The notes under the pieces are model-generated. The model did no database searches and was not told the origin of the DNA. It worked only from the letters and a program-made list of their open reading frames with translations. A DNA stretch of 64,000 nt from CALFVT01 sp039989855 (GTDB taxonomy: Bacteria > Pseudomonadota > Alphaproteobacteria > Caulobacterales > Maricaulaceae), in NCBI GenBank assembly GCA_039989855.1, contig JBDXGZ010000003.1, forward strand, positions 62,001 through 126,000, in the 5' to 3' direction. Within the stretch, counting starts at the first letter, position 1, and each line of letters opens with the position of its first letter. Position numbers and translations under genes: made by a program. Below are positions 35,754 through 44,941 of the stretch, one piece after another.

Positions 35754-35906
35754 GCGCCTATCTTACGTGCCATTTAGGGTGTGCGCAAATTATTGTTGTT
35801 AAATTATAGAATTTGCTCTGGAGGGCTTATTTTTTTGTAGTCAAACCCAGCGCTTTACCCCGCGCGAAAATAACACATATATTTTTAACCAAAGCCCCGC
35901 TATAGG

Positions 35907-37508
35907 ATGGCTATGATCGCAAAAATAATGACATTTTTCCGCATGTTACGCACAGGATGGGTGATGGTTCGCCATGATGCACTCGTGCCAGCAGAATATG
36001 CGGGGGACGTGCCGTTCTTCATTCGTTGGCTCGGGACTCTGTCGCGAATTTTCGCCATTCGTAAGCGCGCGGAGAACCCCGGAGAGCGCTTTGCCAATGC
36101 GCTAGAAAAGCTTGGCCCTGCCTATATTAAATTTGGACAAATCCTATCGACGCGCGCGGATATGCTCGACCCTGTTTTTGTCAAAGGCCTCTCGCGCTTG
36201 AAGGATAAAGTTCCCGCCTTTGGCATGGAAAAGGCGGAGGAGATGCTCAAGGCGGAATGGGGTAGCGATTGGCGTGATCACCTCGAGAGCCTATCAGAAC
36301 CTGTGGCTGCCGCGTCCGTGGCGCAAGTGCATAAGGGTGTTTTAAAGTCTGGCGAGGTTGTGGCTGTGAAAATCCTGCGGCCCAATATTCGCGCACGAAT
36401 GACAAAGGACATGGATGTTCTGGCGATGGTGGCGGGGCTTGCGGATATGTTCGTTAAAGACCTTGAGCGTCTCCGCCCGAAAATTTTTATAGAGACTGCA
36501 CGGCGCGCAGTGATGCTCGAGCTTGATTTACGCTTAGAGGCGGCAGCGGCCTCGGAAGTTGGCGAAATTGCAGTTGAAACGGGCCATTTCAAAGTGCCTG
36601 AAATTTACTGGGATTTGGGCGGCAAAGATGTCATGGTCACGCAGTGGGTCGAGGGCATGGCGCTTTCTGATGATGCGGTGCTTACCGATGCCAATTATGA
36701 CCCGACAGAAATTGCACGCAATGTCATGCACAGCTTCCTCGCAAGTTCTTTTGATTACGGCGTGTTTCATGCGGACATGCACGAAGGCAATATGATCGTC
36801 ACCCCGAAGGTCGTGAGCGAAACAGGGAAGGTCACGGGTGGTGATCTATACTTGATTGATTTTGGCATTTTAGGACGGCTCGCCCCGAAAGAACAACGCT
36901 TTCATGCGGAAATTCTCTACGGCTTTTTGGTGCGTGATTATCAACGCATTGCAGAAGTGCATTTCGAAGCGGGCTACGTGCCGACCTATCATTCTATTGA
37001 AGATTTCGCCAGCGCGCTTCGCTCTGTCGGGGAGCCGATCTTTGGCAAAAATGCCAATAATGTCTCCATGAGCAAAGTCTTGCTGCAACTGTTTGAGATT
37101 ACCGATATTTTCGATATGAAGATGCAGCCGCAGCTCATTATGCTGCAAAAAACTATGATGCAAAGCGAAGGCGTCTGTCGCCGTCTTGATGCGAATTTTG
37201 ATATGTGGGAAACCTCCCGTCCCATCGTCGAGGCCTCCATGCGCCGCGAGCTGGGCCTCGAAGGACGGCTTAATGATGTCTTGGACGGCTTTGAACGTGC
37301 CCGTGCGACATTGGAAAAACTCCCAGAGGCTACAGAGAATATCGCAGCCCTCGCCAAAGCATGGGTCGACGGTGATGTTGACTTGAGTAAAGCTGCGCAA
37401 ACGCCGATGACAGCAAAACCGCGTTCTTATGAAGGGCTAGGTTGGGCGGCAATTGGCGGAGCGTTAGCCCTCAGCGGCGCATGGATCTGGACGCATTTTT
37501 TGGGGTAG
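35907..37508 (+). CDS. ABC1/UbiB/AarF atypical kinase
   Basis: A 533-residue ABC1-family protein. The KxGQ motif is in 'YIKFGQILSTRADM', the Ala-rich loop in 'PVAAASVAQVHKG', then 'VAVKILRP', 'VFHADMHEGNM' and 'LIDFGILGRL' are the kinase-like catalytic parts. A C-terminal hydrophobic segment anchors it in the membrane. UbiB proteins support ubiquinone synthesis, but this gene is not next to ubi genes. A second ATG at 35913, with AGG six bases upstream, is an equally good start. Confidence 0.9.
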   Translation: MAMIAKIMTFFRMLRTGWVMVRHDALVPAEYAGDVPFFIRWLGTLSRIFAIRKRAENPGERFANALEKLGPAYIKFGQILSTRADMLDPVFVKGLSRLKDKVPAFGMEKAEEMLKAEWGSDWRDHLESLSEPVAAASVAQVHKGVLKSGEVVAVKILRPNIRARMTKDMDVLAMVAGLADMFVKDLERLRPKIFIETARRAVMLELDLRLEAAAASEVGEIAVETGHFKVPEIYWDLGGKDVMVTQWVEGMALSDDAVLTDANYDPTEIARNVMHSFLASSFDYGVFHADMHEGNMIVTPKVVSETGKVTGGDLYLIDFGILGRLAPKEQRFHAEILYGFLVRDYQRIAEVHFEAGYVPTYHSIEDFASALRSVGEPIFGKNANNVSMSKVLLQLFEITDIFDMKMQPQLIMLQKTMMQSEGVCRRLDANFDMWETSRPIVEASMRRELGLEGRLNDVLDGFERARATLEKLPEATENIAALAKAWVDGDVDLSKAAQTPMTAKPRSYEGLGWAAIGGALALSGAWIWTHFLG

Positions 37509-37929
37509 TGGTTTGAACCATTAATTTTCATAGCCGATGTTAGGCGCGTTATGGGATTACTGATATCAATTAGAATTTTATTTAGCCCCCTCTATGAGCG
37601 CTAAGTTATCAGAGCTAAGTAATATTTTTATTTGGAAGCTGCTTATTATAAAATAACTAATCGGCTGGTGATTAATTATTCTTGCTCCATACCGCATAGA
37701 TGTGTTCGAAGACGAATTAAGCCATTGCGACAATGTCCGCTTTGTGGCCTTCATAGGCATGATTAAACCGCCTCAAATAACCCAAAAAACAATTAACTCA
37801 GCTCGTTTCTGTTGCTGGGAGTGATATGTGCGGCTTTAGATAGGGCTTTGAGTGGAACAGATTTTAATGCAAGTGCCCAATATGGTGCAGAAATTGCTTG
37901 GTGGAGTGTAAGCGTTTCGGAGAGACAAT
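37509..37929. other. Gene-poor stretch with possible relic
   Basis: No convincing gene is present here. The start holds a small hairpin TGGTT/AACCA (37509-37520) followed by TTAATTTT, possibly a weak terminator for the ABC1 gene. Around 37671-37760 the minus strand reads like a short protein tail ('AYEGHKADIVAMA' then a stop then 'FVFEHIYAVWSKNN'), which could be a decayed mobile-element fragment but is too short to name. Confidence 0.35.
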
Positions 37930-38364
37930 ATGGTTCGCACCCTTTTAGCCCTTATCTTAGCCTCACTGGCCTTTTCTATTTGGGGCTATATTTGGTATGC
38001 GACCGTTTTTGATGATGTCTGGCAAGCGCTGATTGGCGTTAGCGAAGCGGACCTTATCGTTATGGCGGTGGCGCGAGGGCCTATTCAGGATGTGTTGACG
38101 ATCCTCATCAGCGTGCCGCAGGCTATTGCGATTTGCGCCGCTTTGAGGTGGGTGAAAGCGCGGACATTCATCGACTATATGAGCGTCAGTCTTGGGCTGT
38201 CCACCTTGGTAGTATTGCCCGCTCTTGGGAACGCGACGTTGTTTGCAGGAACGCCGCTCGGCTTGCTGATATTGGACTATGGGCATTTCCTCTTGGGATA
38301 TGCAGGCATGGCCCTCGTGTTTTATATCGTTGCTCCGCGCGCAAAAGCGGCTCGGTCAAGCTAG
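37930..38364 (+). CDS. DUF1761 family membrane protein
   Basis: A 144-residue protein with four hydrophobic segments, beginning 'LALILASLAFSIWGYIWYAT', the small-membrane-protein pattern of DUF1761. A GGAGA site precedes the ATG. Family members occur in many Alphaproteobacteria and have no known function. It stands alone between a gene-poor stretch and a convergent DUF6665 gene. Confidence 0.75.
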   Translation: MVRTLLALILASLAFSIWGYIWYATVFDDVWQALIGVSEADLIVMAVARGPIQDVLTILISVPQAIAICAALRWVKARTFIDYMSVSLGLSTLVVLPALGNATLFAGTPLGLLILDYGHFLLGYAGMALVFYIVAPRAKAARSS

Positions 38365-38401
38365 GCGCTGCAAAAGCATCTCGCATAAGGTTGGGCGAAT
38401 A

Positions 38402-38734
38402 TTATTTATGTTTCGCCCCAACTCGGCTGAGGACCTCATTGGAAATTTTATAATACTCAATAGGGTGGTCATGATTTGCAAACCCCATCATTTCACGTTG
38501 AATGAAAAAATCATGGGTTGCGTCGTTAGCGCGTTGCAGGAGATTTAACCGCTCTTTCTCAGAACCTTCGAATGCGTATAATTTGACTAAAGCTTTTTCC
38601 ATGGATTTGGCCGCTAGACCTAAAGAATAGGCTTTTTCACCAAGTAATTCTGTCTCTAAGACATCCGCGCCCGTCTTAATCACACCCGATTTAAAGGATA
38701 GAGTATTAGATAAGTTTTTGGGGAGTCTGACCAT
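38402..38734 (-). CDS. DUF6665 family protein
   Basis: A 110-residue, mostly helical protein. The layout 'ADVLETELLGEKAYSLGLAA' followed by 'MEKALVKLYAFEG', 'FFIQREMMGFANHDHPIEYY' and 'EVLSRVGA' fits the DUF6665 family as I remember it (an alphaproteobacterial family of unknown role). It has no membrane segment or cysteine. It lies downstream of the Lrp gene on the same strand with a 94-bp gap. Confidence 0.65.
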   Translation of the reverse strand: MVRLPKNLSNTLSFKSGVIKTGADVLETELLGEKAYSLGLAAKSMEKALVKLYAFEGSEKERLNLLQRANDATHDFFIQREMMGFANHDHPIEYYKISNEVLSRVGAKHK

Positions 38735-38828
38735 TTGTGGAGCCTTCCTTAATGCTTATTCTTTAGTCTATATAGGGAGGCTGTTATGGTTATTCAATGC
38801 GCCCAAAGCGACCACCCTTGATGAGAGG

Positions 38829-39287
38829 TTAAAGGCCAAATTTAAGACTATCATCTGGCACGCAATTGCTGAATAAAAACAAGGTTTCCATATCTCTGAT
38901 ATTGGGGAGGCGAGCAATTTCATCTCTTAAAATAGCCTCATATTCAACGAAGTCTCTGGCATAGACTCGCGCGACATAATCAATTCGGCCGGTCGACATA
39001 TAACATTCAGTAATGGCAGAGACTTTATTGACGGCTTCGGTAAACGCGTTCACCGATTCGCGTGTGTTATCATTCATTTTGATCAACACAAGGCTGGTGA
39101 TATTAAACCCTGCTTTCGGCGCGTCGAGCACAGCCTTATAGCCTTTGATGATGCCTTGATTTTCTAATTTCCTGAGACGCTTTAAACACGGCGTGGGGGA
39201 TAGGTTCACTTCTGCCGACAAGTCAGCATTGCTCATACGACCATTTTTTTGAAGGACTTCCAGCATTTTATAATCAGTTTTATCCAT
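38829..39287 (-). CDS. Lrp/AsnC-family transcriptional regulator
   Basis: A 152-residue regulator with an N-terminal helix-turn-helix ('NADLSAEVNLSPTPCLKRLR') and a C-terminal RAM ligand-binding domain ('ITECYMSTGRIDYVARVYA'). It is divergent from the branched-chain oxoacid dehydrogenase operon. In other proteobacteria a BkdR-type Lrp protein activates this operon in response to branched-chain amino acids; the same role is likely here. Confidence 0.92.
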   Translation of the reverse strand: MDKTDYKMLEVLQKNGRMSNADLSAEVNLSPTPCLKRLRKLENQGIIKGYKAVLDAPKAGFNITSLVLIKMNDNTRESVNAFTEAVNKVSAITECYMSTGRIDYVARVYARDFVEYEAILRDEIARLPNIRDMETLFLFSNCVPDDSLKFGL

Positions 39288-39314
39288 GGCTTAACCCTCT
39301 ATTTGTGACCGATT

Positions 39315-39332
39315 ATGCTACAAAAATAGCAT
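39315..39332. promoter_or_regulatory. Inverted repeat between lrp-like and bkd genes
   Basis: The arms ATGCTA and TAGCAT are perfect inverted copies separated by CAAAAA, located 28 bp upstream of the Lrp start and about 145 bp from the E1 gene. It is a plausible autoregulatory Lrp site. The dyad is direct; the binding protein is inferred from position. Confidence 0.45.
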
Positions 39333-39477
39333 TACTTAGCGTATCACGACTATCAAACTAATATTTTACGCCAAGAATGGCCAGAAAAACCTTCATATAT
39401 TTGCTATCTTTATAAAAATAACGCTTGAGTTAGATGTGGCGGCCTTTCCTTGAGTGAAATAATTACAGGCGGTAGAT

Positions 39478-41589
39478 ATGAACCAAAGTGTAGCGATTAA
39501 AATGAAACCTGCGGCACGGGACGCGGTTAATCCTGCATTTGATTGGGAGCGTATCGCCTATTTGGTCAATATAAGCCGCAGCATGGACCATATAGAAGAA
39601 ACGGAACTGGTTCCGACGAAAGAGGTTTTATATCAATTTTCAGCGCGCGGTCATGATGTGGCGCAAATCATGTTGGGAAGTTTGCTAAATAAGCCCCATG
39701 ACGCGACCTGCGGTTATTATAGGTCTCGACCTATGTTGCTGTGCCTCGGCGTTGATCTTGAAGACGCTATGGCAGGACCATTGGCGAGGTCAGGAGGTTA
39801 TAGCGACGGTCGAGACATAGGGGTTGTATTTAATTATCCTAACCCAGGCGGGACCAGTGCCTTGCCCATGTGCGGCGGTGTCGGGGCGCAATATACGCCG
39901 AGTGCAGGTTGGGCTCAGGCGGTTGAATATTACAATAATGTATTGGGTCAGTCAGACTATAAAGACGCGATAGCTCTTGTGCTCGGCGGCGATGCGTCTG
40001 TGGCGACGAACGGATTTTGGTCGGCCTTGACGATGGCGACAACTTTAAAGCTGCCGATGTTGTTTTATATCGAAGATAATGGCTACGGCATCTCTGTTAA
40101 GTCGGACAAGCAAACGCCCGGCTGTAATATCGCCGCGAATTTGGCATCCTTTCAAGGGCTAAAAATATTTGATGGCGACGGCACAGAACCTGTTGAAGCG
40201 TCTGACCTTATTCACAAATCAATGGAGCATGTGCGCTCTCGTCAGGGGCCAGTCCTGTTACGGTTAAGAGTTCCGCGCTTATCGGGTCATTCGGCGCAAG
40301 ATACGCAAACTTATAAATCGGACGCAGAAATCGCGGCGGAGCGCGCCCGTGACCCGCTGCCTAAATTGAAAGATTATCTCATTCCTAACTTTATGAGTGA
40401 GGCCGCGTGGGCGGAGATTGAGCTACGGGCTGAAAAAGATGTTAGAGCGGCTATTGCAGGCGCTAAGCAACGGCCCGTCGCCGACCCCGAGACGATTGAA
40501 ACTTTTGCCTTTTCGGAAACGGATGATGACGGCAATATTATAAAGCAAATAATGGGCGGTGTTCACGCCGTAGGGCATGAGTTCCCAGCGTCTCGTGAAA
40601 CGCCGACCCCTGAAGGCAAACGCATAAATATGGTTACCGCCATTCGTAAGACGCTGGATTATGAATTAAAGACCAATGAAAAAGTTGTCGTTTTTGGTGA
40701 AGACGTTGGCCCAAAGGGCGGTGTTCATGCTGTGACGATGGGTTTGCAGGCCAAATTTGGTGAAGGACGTGTGTTTGACACAAGCTTGTCGGAAGAAGGT
40801 ATTATTGGCCGTGCTGCGGGCATGGCTATGGCGGGTCTGGTACCTGTTCCTGAAATTCAATTTCGTAAATATGCGGACCCTGCGGTTGAACAGTTAAATG
40901 ATTGCGGAACCATGCGGTGGCGCACGAACAACCGATTTGCGGCGCCTATTGTTGTGCGTATCCCAGGAGGGTTCTTTAAATGTGGAGATCCTTGGCATAG
41001 TCAAACCAATGAGGTTCAATTTGCTCATGCGGTGGGGTGGCGTGTGGCTGTCCCGTCTAATGCGGAAGATGCGGTTGGGCTTTTGCGCTCATCCATGCGC
41101 GGCAATGATCCTGTGTTTTTCTTTGAACACCGCGCTATGCTTGATCATGCGTGGGCGCGTCGGCCTTATCCCGGGGATGAATATGTTCTCCCTTTCGGCA
41201 AGGCCAAGATAACGCAAGCGGGTGATGAGCTGACGATCGTAACATGGGGCGCAATGGTTGAGCGATGTGAAAATGCCGCCAAAGCCTCTGGTAAAAGTGT
41301 GGAAGTTATTGACTTACGCACACTCATCCCGTGGGATAGGCAGGCCGTTGTCGAGTCCGTTGCTAAAACCAGTCGCTGCCTTGTGGTTCATGAAGATAAT
41401 GGGACGGCAGGCTTCGGTGCGGAAATTCTTGCGGTGATTGGAGAGGCTTGTTTCCTCGATCTTGATGCGCCCTTGTCGCGTTTGACCATGCCTGATATTC
41501 CGAGCCCTCATAATCCTGTTTTGTTAAATGCGGCGGTTCCAAGTGAAGCCAAAATTGAGCAAAAAATTCTTCAGCTTATTTCGTTCTAG
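39478..41589 (+). CDS. Branched-chain/2-oxoacid dehydrogenase E1, fused alpha and beta
   Basis: A 703-residue thiamine-diphosphate enzyme in which the E1 alpha (about residues 1-350) and beta (about 375-703) subunits are one chain. The alpha half has a ThDP-binding motif 'GGDASVATNGFWSAL' ending in 'IEDNGYGIS', a GDA...DN variant of the usual GDG...NN. The beta half carries 'VFGEDVGPKGGVHAVTMGL' and 'MAGLVPVPEIQFRKYADPA'. It decarboxylates branched-chain 2-oxoacids and passes the acyl group to E2 downstream. No E3 gene is in the window. Confidence 0.93.
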   Translation: MNQSVAIKMKPAARDAVNPAFDWERIAYLVNISRSMDHIEETELVPTKEVLYQFSARGHDVAQIMLGSLLNKPHDATCGYYRSRPMLLCLGVDLEDAMAGPLARSGGYSDGRDIGVVFNYPNPGGTSALPMCGGVGAQYTPSAGWAQAVEYYNNVLGQSDYKDAIALVLGGDASVATNGFWSALTMATTLKLPMLFYIEDNGYGISVKSDKQTPGCNIAANLASFQGLKIFDGDGTEPVEASDLIHKSMEHVRSRQGPVLLRLRVPRLSGHSAQDTQTYKSDAEIAAERARDPLPKLKDYLIPNFMSEAAWAEIELRAEKDVRAAIAGAKQRPVADPETIETFAFSETDDDGNIIKQIMGGVHAVGHEFPASRETPTPEGKRINMVTAIRKTLDYELKTNEKVVVFGEDVGPKGGVHAVTMGLQAKFGEGRVFDTSLSEEGIIGRAAGMAMAGLVPVPEIQFRKYADPAVEQLNDCGTMRWRTNNRFAAPIVVRIPGGFFKCGDPWHSQTNEVQFAHAVGWRVAVPSNAEDAVGLLRSSMRGNDPVFFFEHRAMLDHAWARRPYPGDEYVLPFGKAKITQAGDELTIVTWGAMVERCENAAKASGKSVEVIDLRTLIPWDRQAVVESVAKTSRCLVVHEDNGTAGFGAEILAVIGEACFLDLDAPLSRLTMPDIPSPHNPVLLNAAVPSEAKIEQKILQLISF

Positions 41590-41597
41590 GACACGCT

Positions 41598-42830
41598 ATG
41601 ACCACGATTGAAATAAAAGTCCCTTCTGACAATGAAGAAGGCACAACAATGAAAATTCAAAAATGGCTTAAGGCTATTGGCGATGTTGTTACAAAAGATG
41701 AGCCGTTGGTTGAAATTGAAACGGATAAGGTCACGATGGAAATTGAAGCACCTGCGGACGGTGTCTTGACGGAAATCACATGCCAAATCGGCGTAGATGT
41801 CGATGCAGGGGCGATCATTGGCGCTTTGTCGACAGCGCAAACAGGCTCAGAGATTGCGAAGGATGAAGCGCCAATATCTGACGTGGACTTAAGCGCGCCT
41901 GCTGCAAACCCCGAAGGCGCGCCATTAAATGAAGTGCCCTCAAACGTTGGGCTGAGTCCGTCTGTGAGACGGTTTGTGGCGCAAAATAATATAGATATAT
42001 CTGGAATTTCTGGCTCTGGAAGAGGCGGGCGGTTAACGTTAGCTGACGTCAAATCTTGCCTGAGTCATATGCGCGCAAACCCAATGCCCTCTAATCCTGT
42101 TGAGCCTAAGCTTGATTTGGCGCAGGGCGATCAAATCATTCCTCATTCGAGTATGCGCCTCGCTATTGCTAAACATATGACGCATTCCGTCGCGACGGCC
42201 CCGCATGTGACAGCGGTATTCGAGCTTGATTTTACGTCGATTATGGCACACCGCGCGGTCCATAAAGCGGAGTTTGCCGCGAAAGGCGTCAAGCTTACCT
42301 ATACGGCTTATTTCATTATGGCCTGCGTCGAGGCGATGAAGGCTGTGCCCACGGTGAACAGCCGTTGGCATGATGATAGGCTTCAAGTTTTCGGAGATGT
42401 AAACATTGGCATCGGCACGAGCCTCGGAAGCGCGGGGCTTGTGGTTCCTGTGGTGAAGCAGGCGCAGGCGAAAAGCCTTTTTGGCATAGCTCAAAACCTG
42501 CAAGACCTTACGAGCCGTGCGCGCGATAATAAGTTGAAGCCGTCTGATGTTAAAGGCGGGACGTTTACGATTTCCAATCACGGTGTGAGCGGGAGTCTTG
42601 TGGCGAGCCCGATTATTATTAATCAGCCGCAATCGGCCATTCTCGGTATCGGTAAACTCGAAAAACGTGTCGTCGTTAAGACACTGGATGGGCAAGACGT
42701 TATCGCGGTTAAACCGATGGCTTTCGTCAGTTTGACAATTGATCACCGCGTGTTGGATGGCCACCAAACCAATATGTGGCTTTCAAGATTTGTTGACGTC
42801 TTGGAAAATTGGCCAGACTCTAACGTTTAA
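41598..42830 (+). CDS. Dihydrolipoamide acyltransferase (E2) of 2-oxoacid dehydrogenase
   Basis: A 410-residue E2. The N-terminal lipoyl domain has its lipoylated Lys in 'EIETDKVTMEIEAP'; a peripheral-subunit binding domain lies near residues 118-150 ('SPSVRRFVAQNNIDISGI'), and the C-terminal catalytic domain ends in 'DHRVLDGHQTNMW' with the active-site His and Asp. It sits 8 bp after the E1 gene with an AGGA site. A separate E3 must be shared with other complexes. Confidence 0.95.
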   Translation: MTTIEIKVPSDNEEGTTMKIQKWLKAIGDVVTKDEPLVEIETDKVTMEIEAPADGVLTEITCQIGVDVDAGAIIGALSTAQTGSEIAKDEAPISDVDLSAPAANPEGAPLNEVPSNVGLSPSVRRFVAQNNIDISGISGSGRGGRLTLADVKSCLSHMRANPMPSNPVEPKLDLAQGDQIIPHSSMRLAIAKHMTHSVATAPHVTAVFELDFTSIMAHRAVHKAEFAAKGVKLTYTAYFIMACVEAMKAVPTVNSRWHDDRLQVFGDVNIGIGTSLGSAGLVVPVVKQAQAKSLFGIAQNLQDLTSRARDNKLKPSDVKGGTFTISNHGVSGSLVASPIIINQPQSAILGIGKLEKRVVVKTLDGQDVIAVKPMAFVSLTIDHRVLDGHQTNMWLSRFVDVLENWPDSNV

Positions 42831-43055
42831 GGCGTAATGCGTGCAAGATCGTGTAAATTAGGCGCAATATGCCATCATCGGTAAAATTTATGGCCATAGT
42901 GATCGTTTCGTGTATAAATCAGCCTGCTTTTTGGCATATATAGTTTTTTATAGAGGTTTTTTACATTTACGCCCTCTTATATTACGAATAGCTATTGTTT
43001 ATGGAGTTACGGGAGTTGCAACATATTAAGTGTGTTGCTGAATGGGTAGAGTGTG

Positions 43056-43685
43056 ATGGCGCAGCCAGATGATATTGAAAAAATAGAAAAAGACGAAAGC
43101 GTTGATGGTCAAACATCAACGTCTGCTTTTTCTGATGTTTCAAAAGCTTTTGTCGAGCAGCAAGCGCCTCTTAAGGTTTTCATATCGCGCCTTATCAGAC
43201 GCCCGCAAGATGTTGATGATGTGGCACAAGAAACATTTGTCAGAGCTTTCTTGGCTGAGAGGAAGGCTGATATTCAGCATCCAAAGGCCTATATTTATCG
43301 TATCGCCAGAAACCTTGCGTTTGAAGTATTAACAAAAAAGTCAATTAAATTGACGAGCTATATTGAGGATTCTTGTGATAATTCACTCTTACAATCAGGA
43401 GAGGATATCGAGAGCAATACGATTGTGTCGGAAAAGTTTGACCGCGTTAAGATTGCAATTGCGGAGTTGCCGCAGCAGTGTCAACGCGTATTCATCATGC
43501 ATAAAGTATATGGATTTAAATATAAGGAAATATCCCAGCAGCTAGGAATATCTGTAAGTACGGTTGAGAAACATATTATGGCAGGCCTGAAAAAATGCCG
43601 CCAATCTGTTAAGTCTCAAGAGACGCCGAATACGGTAGTCGATATAAATGAAATGAAATCAGAGATGAAAGGACGGTTGAAATAA
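43056..43685 (+). CDS. ECF-type RNA polymerase sigma factor (FecI-like)
   Basis: A 209-residue sigma factor. Region 2 is seen in 'RPQDVDDVAQETFVRAFL' and region 4 in 'ELPQQCQRVFIMHKVYGF' then 'YKEISQQLGISVSTVEKHI'. An unusual acidic/Ser-rich leader of about 30 residues precedes region 2. The following FecR gene starts 2 bp after its stop and a TonB receptor lies beyond, so it is the cytosolic part of a surface-signalling module. The ATG at 43056 was chosen over the GTG three bases earlier. Confidence 0.93.
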   Translation: MAQPDDIEKIEKDESVDGQTSTSAFSDVSKAFVEQQAPLKVFISRLIRRPQDVDDVAQETFVRAFLAERKADIQHPKAYIYRIARNLAFEVLTKKSIKLTSYIEDSCDNSLLQSGEDIESNTIVSEKFDRVKIAIAELPQQCQRVFIMHKVYGFKYKEISQQLGISVSTVEKHIMAGLKKCRQSVKSQETPNTVVDINEMKSEMKGRLK

Positions 43686-43687
43686 AG

Positions 43688-44779
43688 ATGACTAATTTTA
43701 CAAAAACAGACGCTTTACCAGAAGCTTCGTCCCTCATCGAATCTGAGGCTCTAGCTTGGATTGCGCAGCTTAATGGCGACGACGTGTCCGAGCAGGATTT
43801 AGCCACTTTTAGAGAGTGGGTGAACCGCAGCCCCTTGCACCAAAAGGAAATTAGAGAGCTATCAGCGCTTTGGAGTGATCTAAACGTCTTAACGGCCATG
43901 GATGAGCCTATACGTCAGGCGGATAAGCTATCTAAGCAATTACGTAGAAAGAAAGCGCGCCAGGAATGGCGGCGTAAAATGGCTATACCCGCTTTCGTTA
44001 CCGCCGCTTTATTGGCGATCGCTGTCAGCCCGACCTTACTAAAAGGTCCAGAGGGCACGAATTCTTATGAAGCCCAAGTGAATGTTCCTCTTATTTTTAA
44101 GACAGTCAAAGGTGAGCAGCAAACACACTCGCTGAAAGATGGCTCTGTTATTACACTTAATACAGATAGCCATATTGAGGTTGATTTTACCAAAGGGCAA
44201 AGAAATATACGTCTCTTAAAGGGTGAGGCCTTATTCTCTGTGGCGCATGACGAGCGGCGTCCCTTTTTAGTCTTTGCCAATGACGGTATCGTTAGAGCTG
44301 TTGGGACTGAGTTCTCCGTGCATGTTACGGATATAAGGATGGAAGTTATTGTTTCGGAAGGGTCTGTTGAGCTTTCAACACTTAAGCCGACGCAGCCTAC
44401 ACAGTCTTTAACGACAGTCTTCCCGCGTGAAACGAAAGTTGCAAGCCTTGGTGTCATTAAAGCAGGGCATACGGCCCATGTCGAAGATTCTACCGCCTCT
44501 ATTGTTAATGTTAGCGATGAGAAAATCGACGCTGAATTATCTTGGCGTGTTGGCCGTCTTGATTTTACTGGAGAAGGTTTAGAAGAGGCGATAAATGAAT
44601 ATACGCGCTATAGCGATTTACGCATTCTAATCAAAGATCCGAAGCTTAAAGATATTCGGGTCGGTGGCTCTTTTCCAACGGGCGAGCCAGATTTATTCCT
44701 CACCTCCTTAGAGCTTAATTTCGGCATCAAAGTTGATAAAGCTGAAGGAAACGTCGCTTACCTCTCTAAATCCAACTAA
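43688..44779 (+). CDS. FecR-family anti-sigma factor
   Basis: A 363-residue inner-membrane regulator. The N-terminal DUF4880 region reads 'ALAWIAQLNGDDVSEQDLAT' followed by 'FREWVNRSPLHQKEIRELS'; a membrane helix follows at about 98-117. The periplasmic FecR domain contains 'LKDGSVITLNTDSHIEVDF' and 'RLLKGEALFSVAHDERRPF'. The C-terminal STN-like DUF4974 region ends 'NVAYLSKSN'. It should relay the receptor signal to the ECF sigma factor. Confidence 0.93.
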   Translation: MTNFTKTDALPEASSLIESEALAWIAQLNGDDVSEQDLATFREWVNRSPLHQKEIRELSALWSDLNVLTAMDEPIRQADKLSKQLRRKKARQEWRRKMAIPAFVTAALLAIAVSPTLLKGPEGTNSYEAQVNVPLIFKTVKGEQQTHSLKDGSVITLNTDSHIEVDFTKGQRNIRLLKGEALFSVAHDERRPFLVFANDGIVRAVGTEFSVHVTDIRMEVIVSEGSVELSTLKPTQPTQSLTTVFPRETKVASLGVIKAGHTAHVEDSTASIVNVSDEKIDAELSWRVGRLDFTGEGLEEAINEYTRYSDLRILIKDPKLKDIRVGGSFPTGEPDLFLTSLELNFGIKVDKAEGNVAYLSKSN

Positions 44780-44941
44780 ACTGTTGTATAAAAACAACAA
44801 CTATAGGGAATGTGGCCTCTTTGTAATTTCTTTACTGAAAACGACTGAGGTAAAAGGTTAGTCATCCCTCTAATCTATCAGGTAACCAAAGTGATATGAT
44901 TTTACTTCGTGAGCCTGATAAAAAAATAGTAGGGAAAAGAG

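Noticed and set aside
35754..35906. Cobalamin riboswitch or Fur box upstream of the ABC importer
   Set aside because: No B12-box-like sequence or clear 19-bp Fur dyad was seen.
37578..37760. Minus-strand 60-codon open frame
   Set aside because: Its composition is not protein-like and it competes with a broken, better-looking frame; too short to call a gene.
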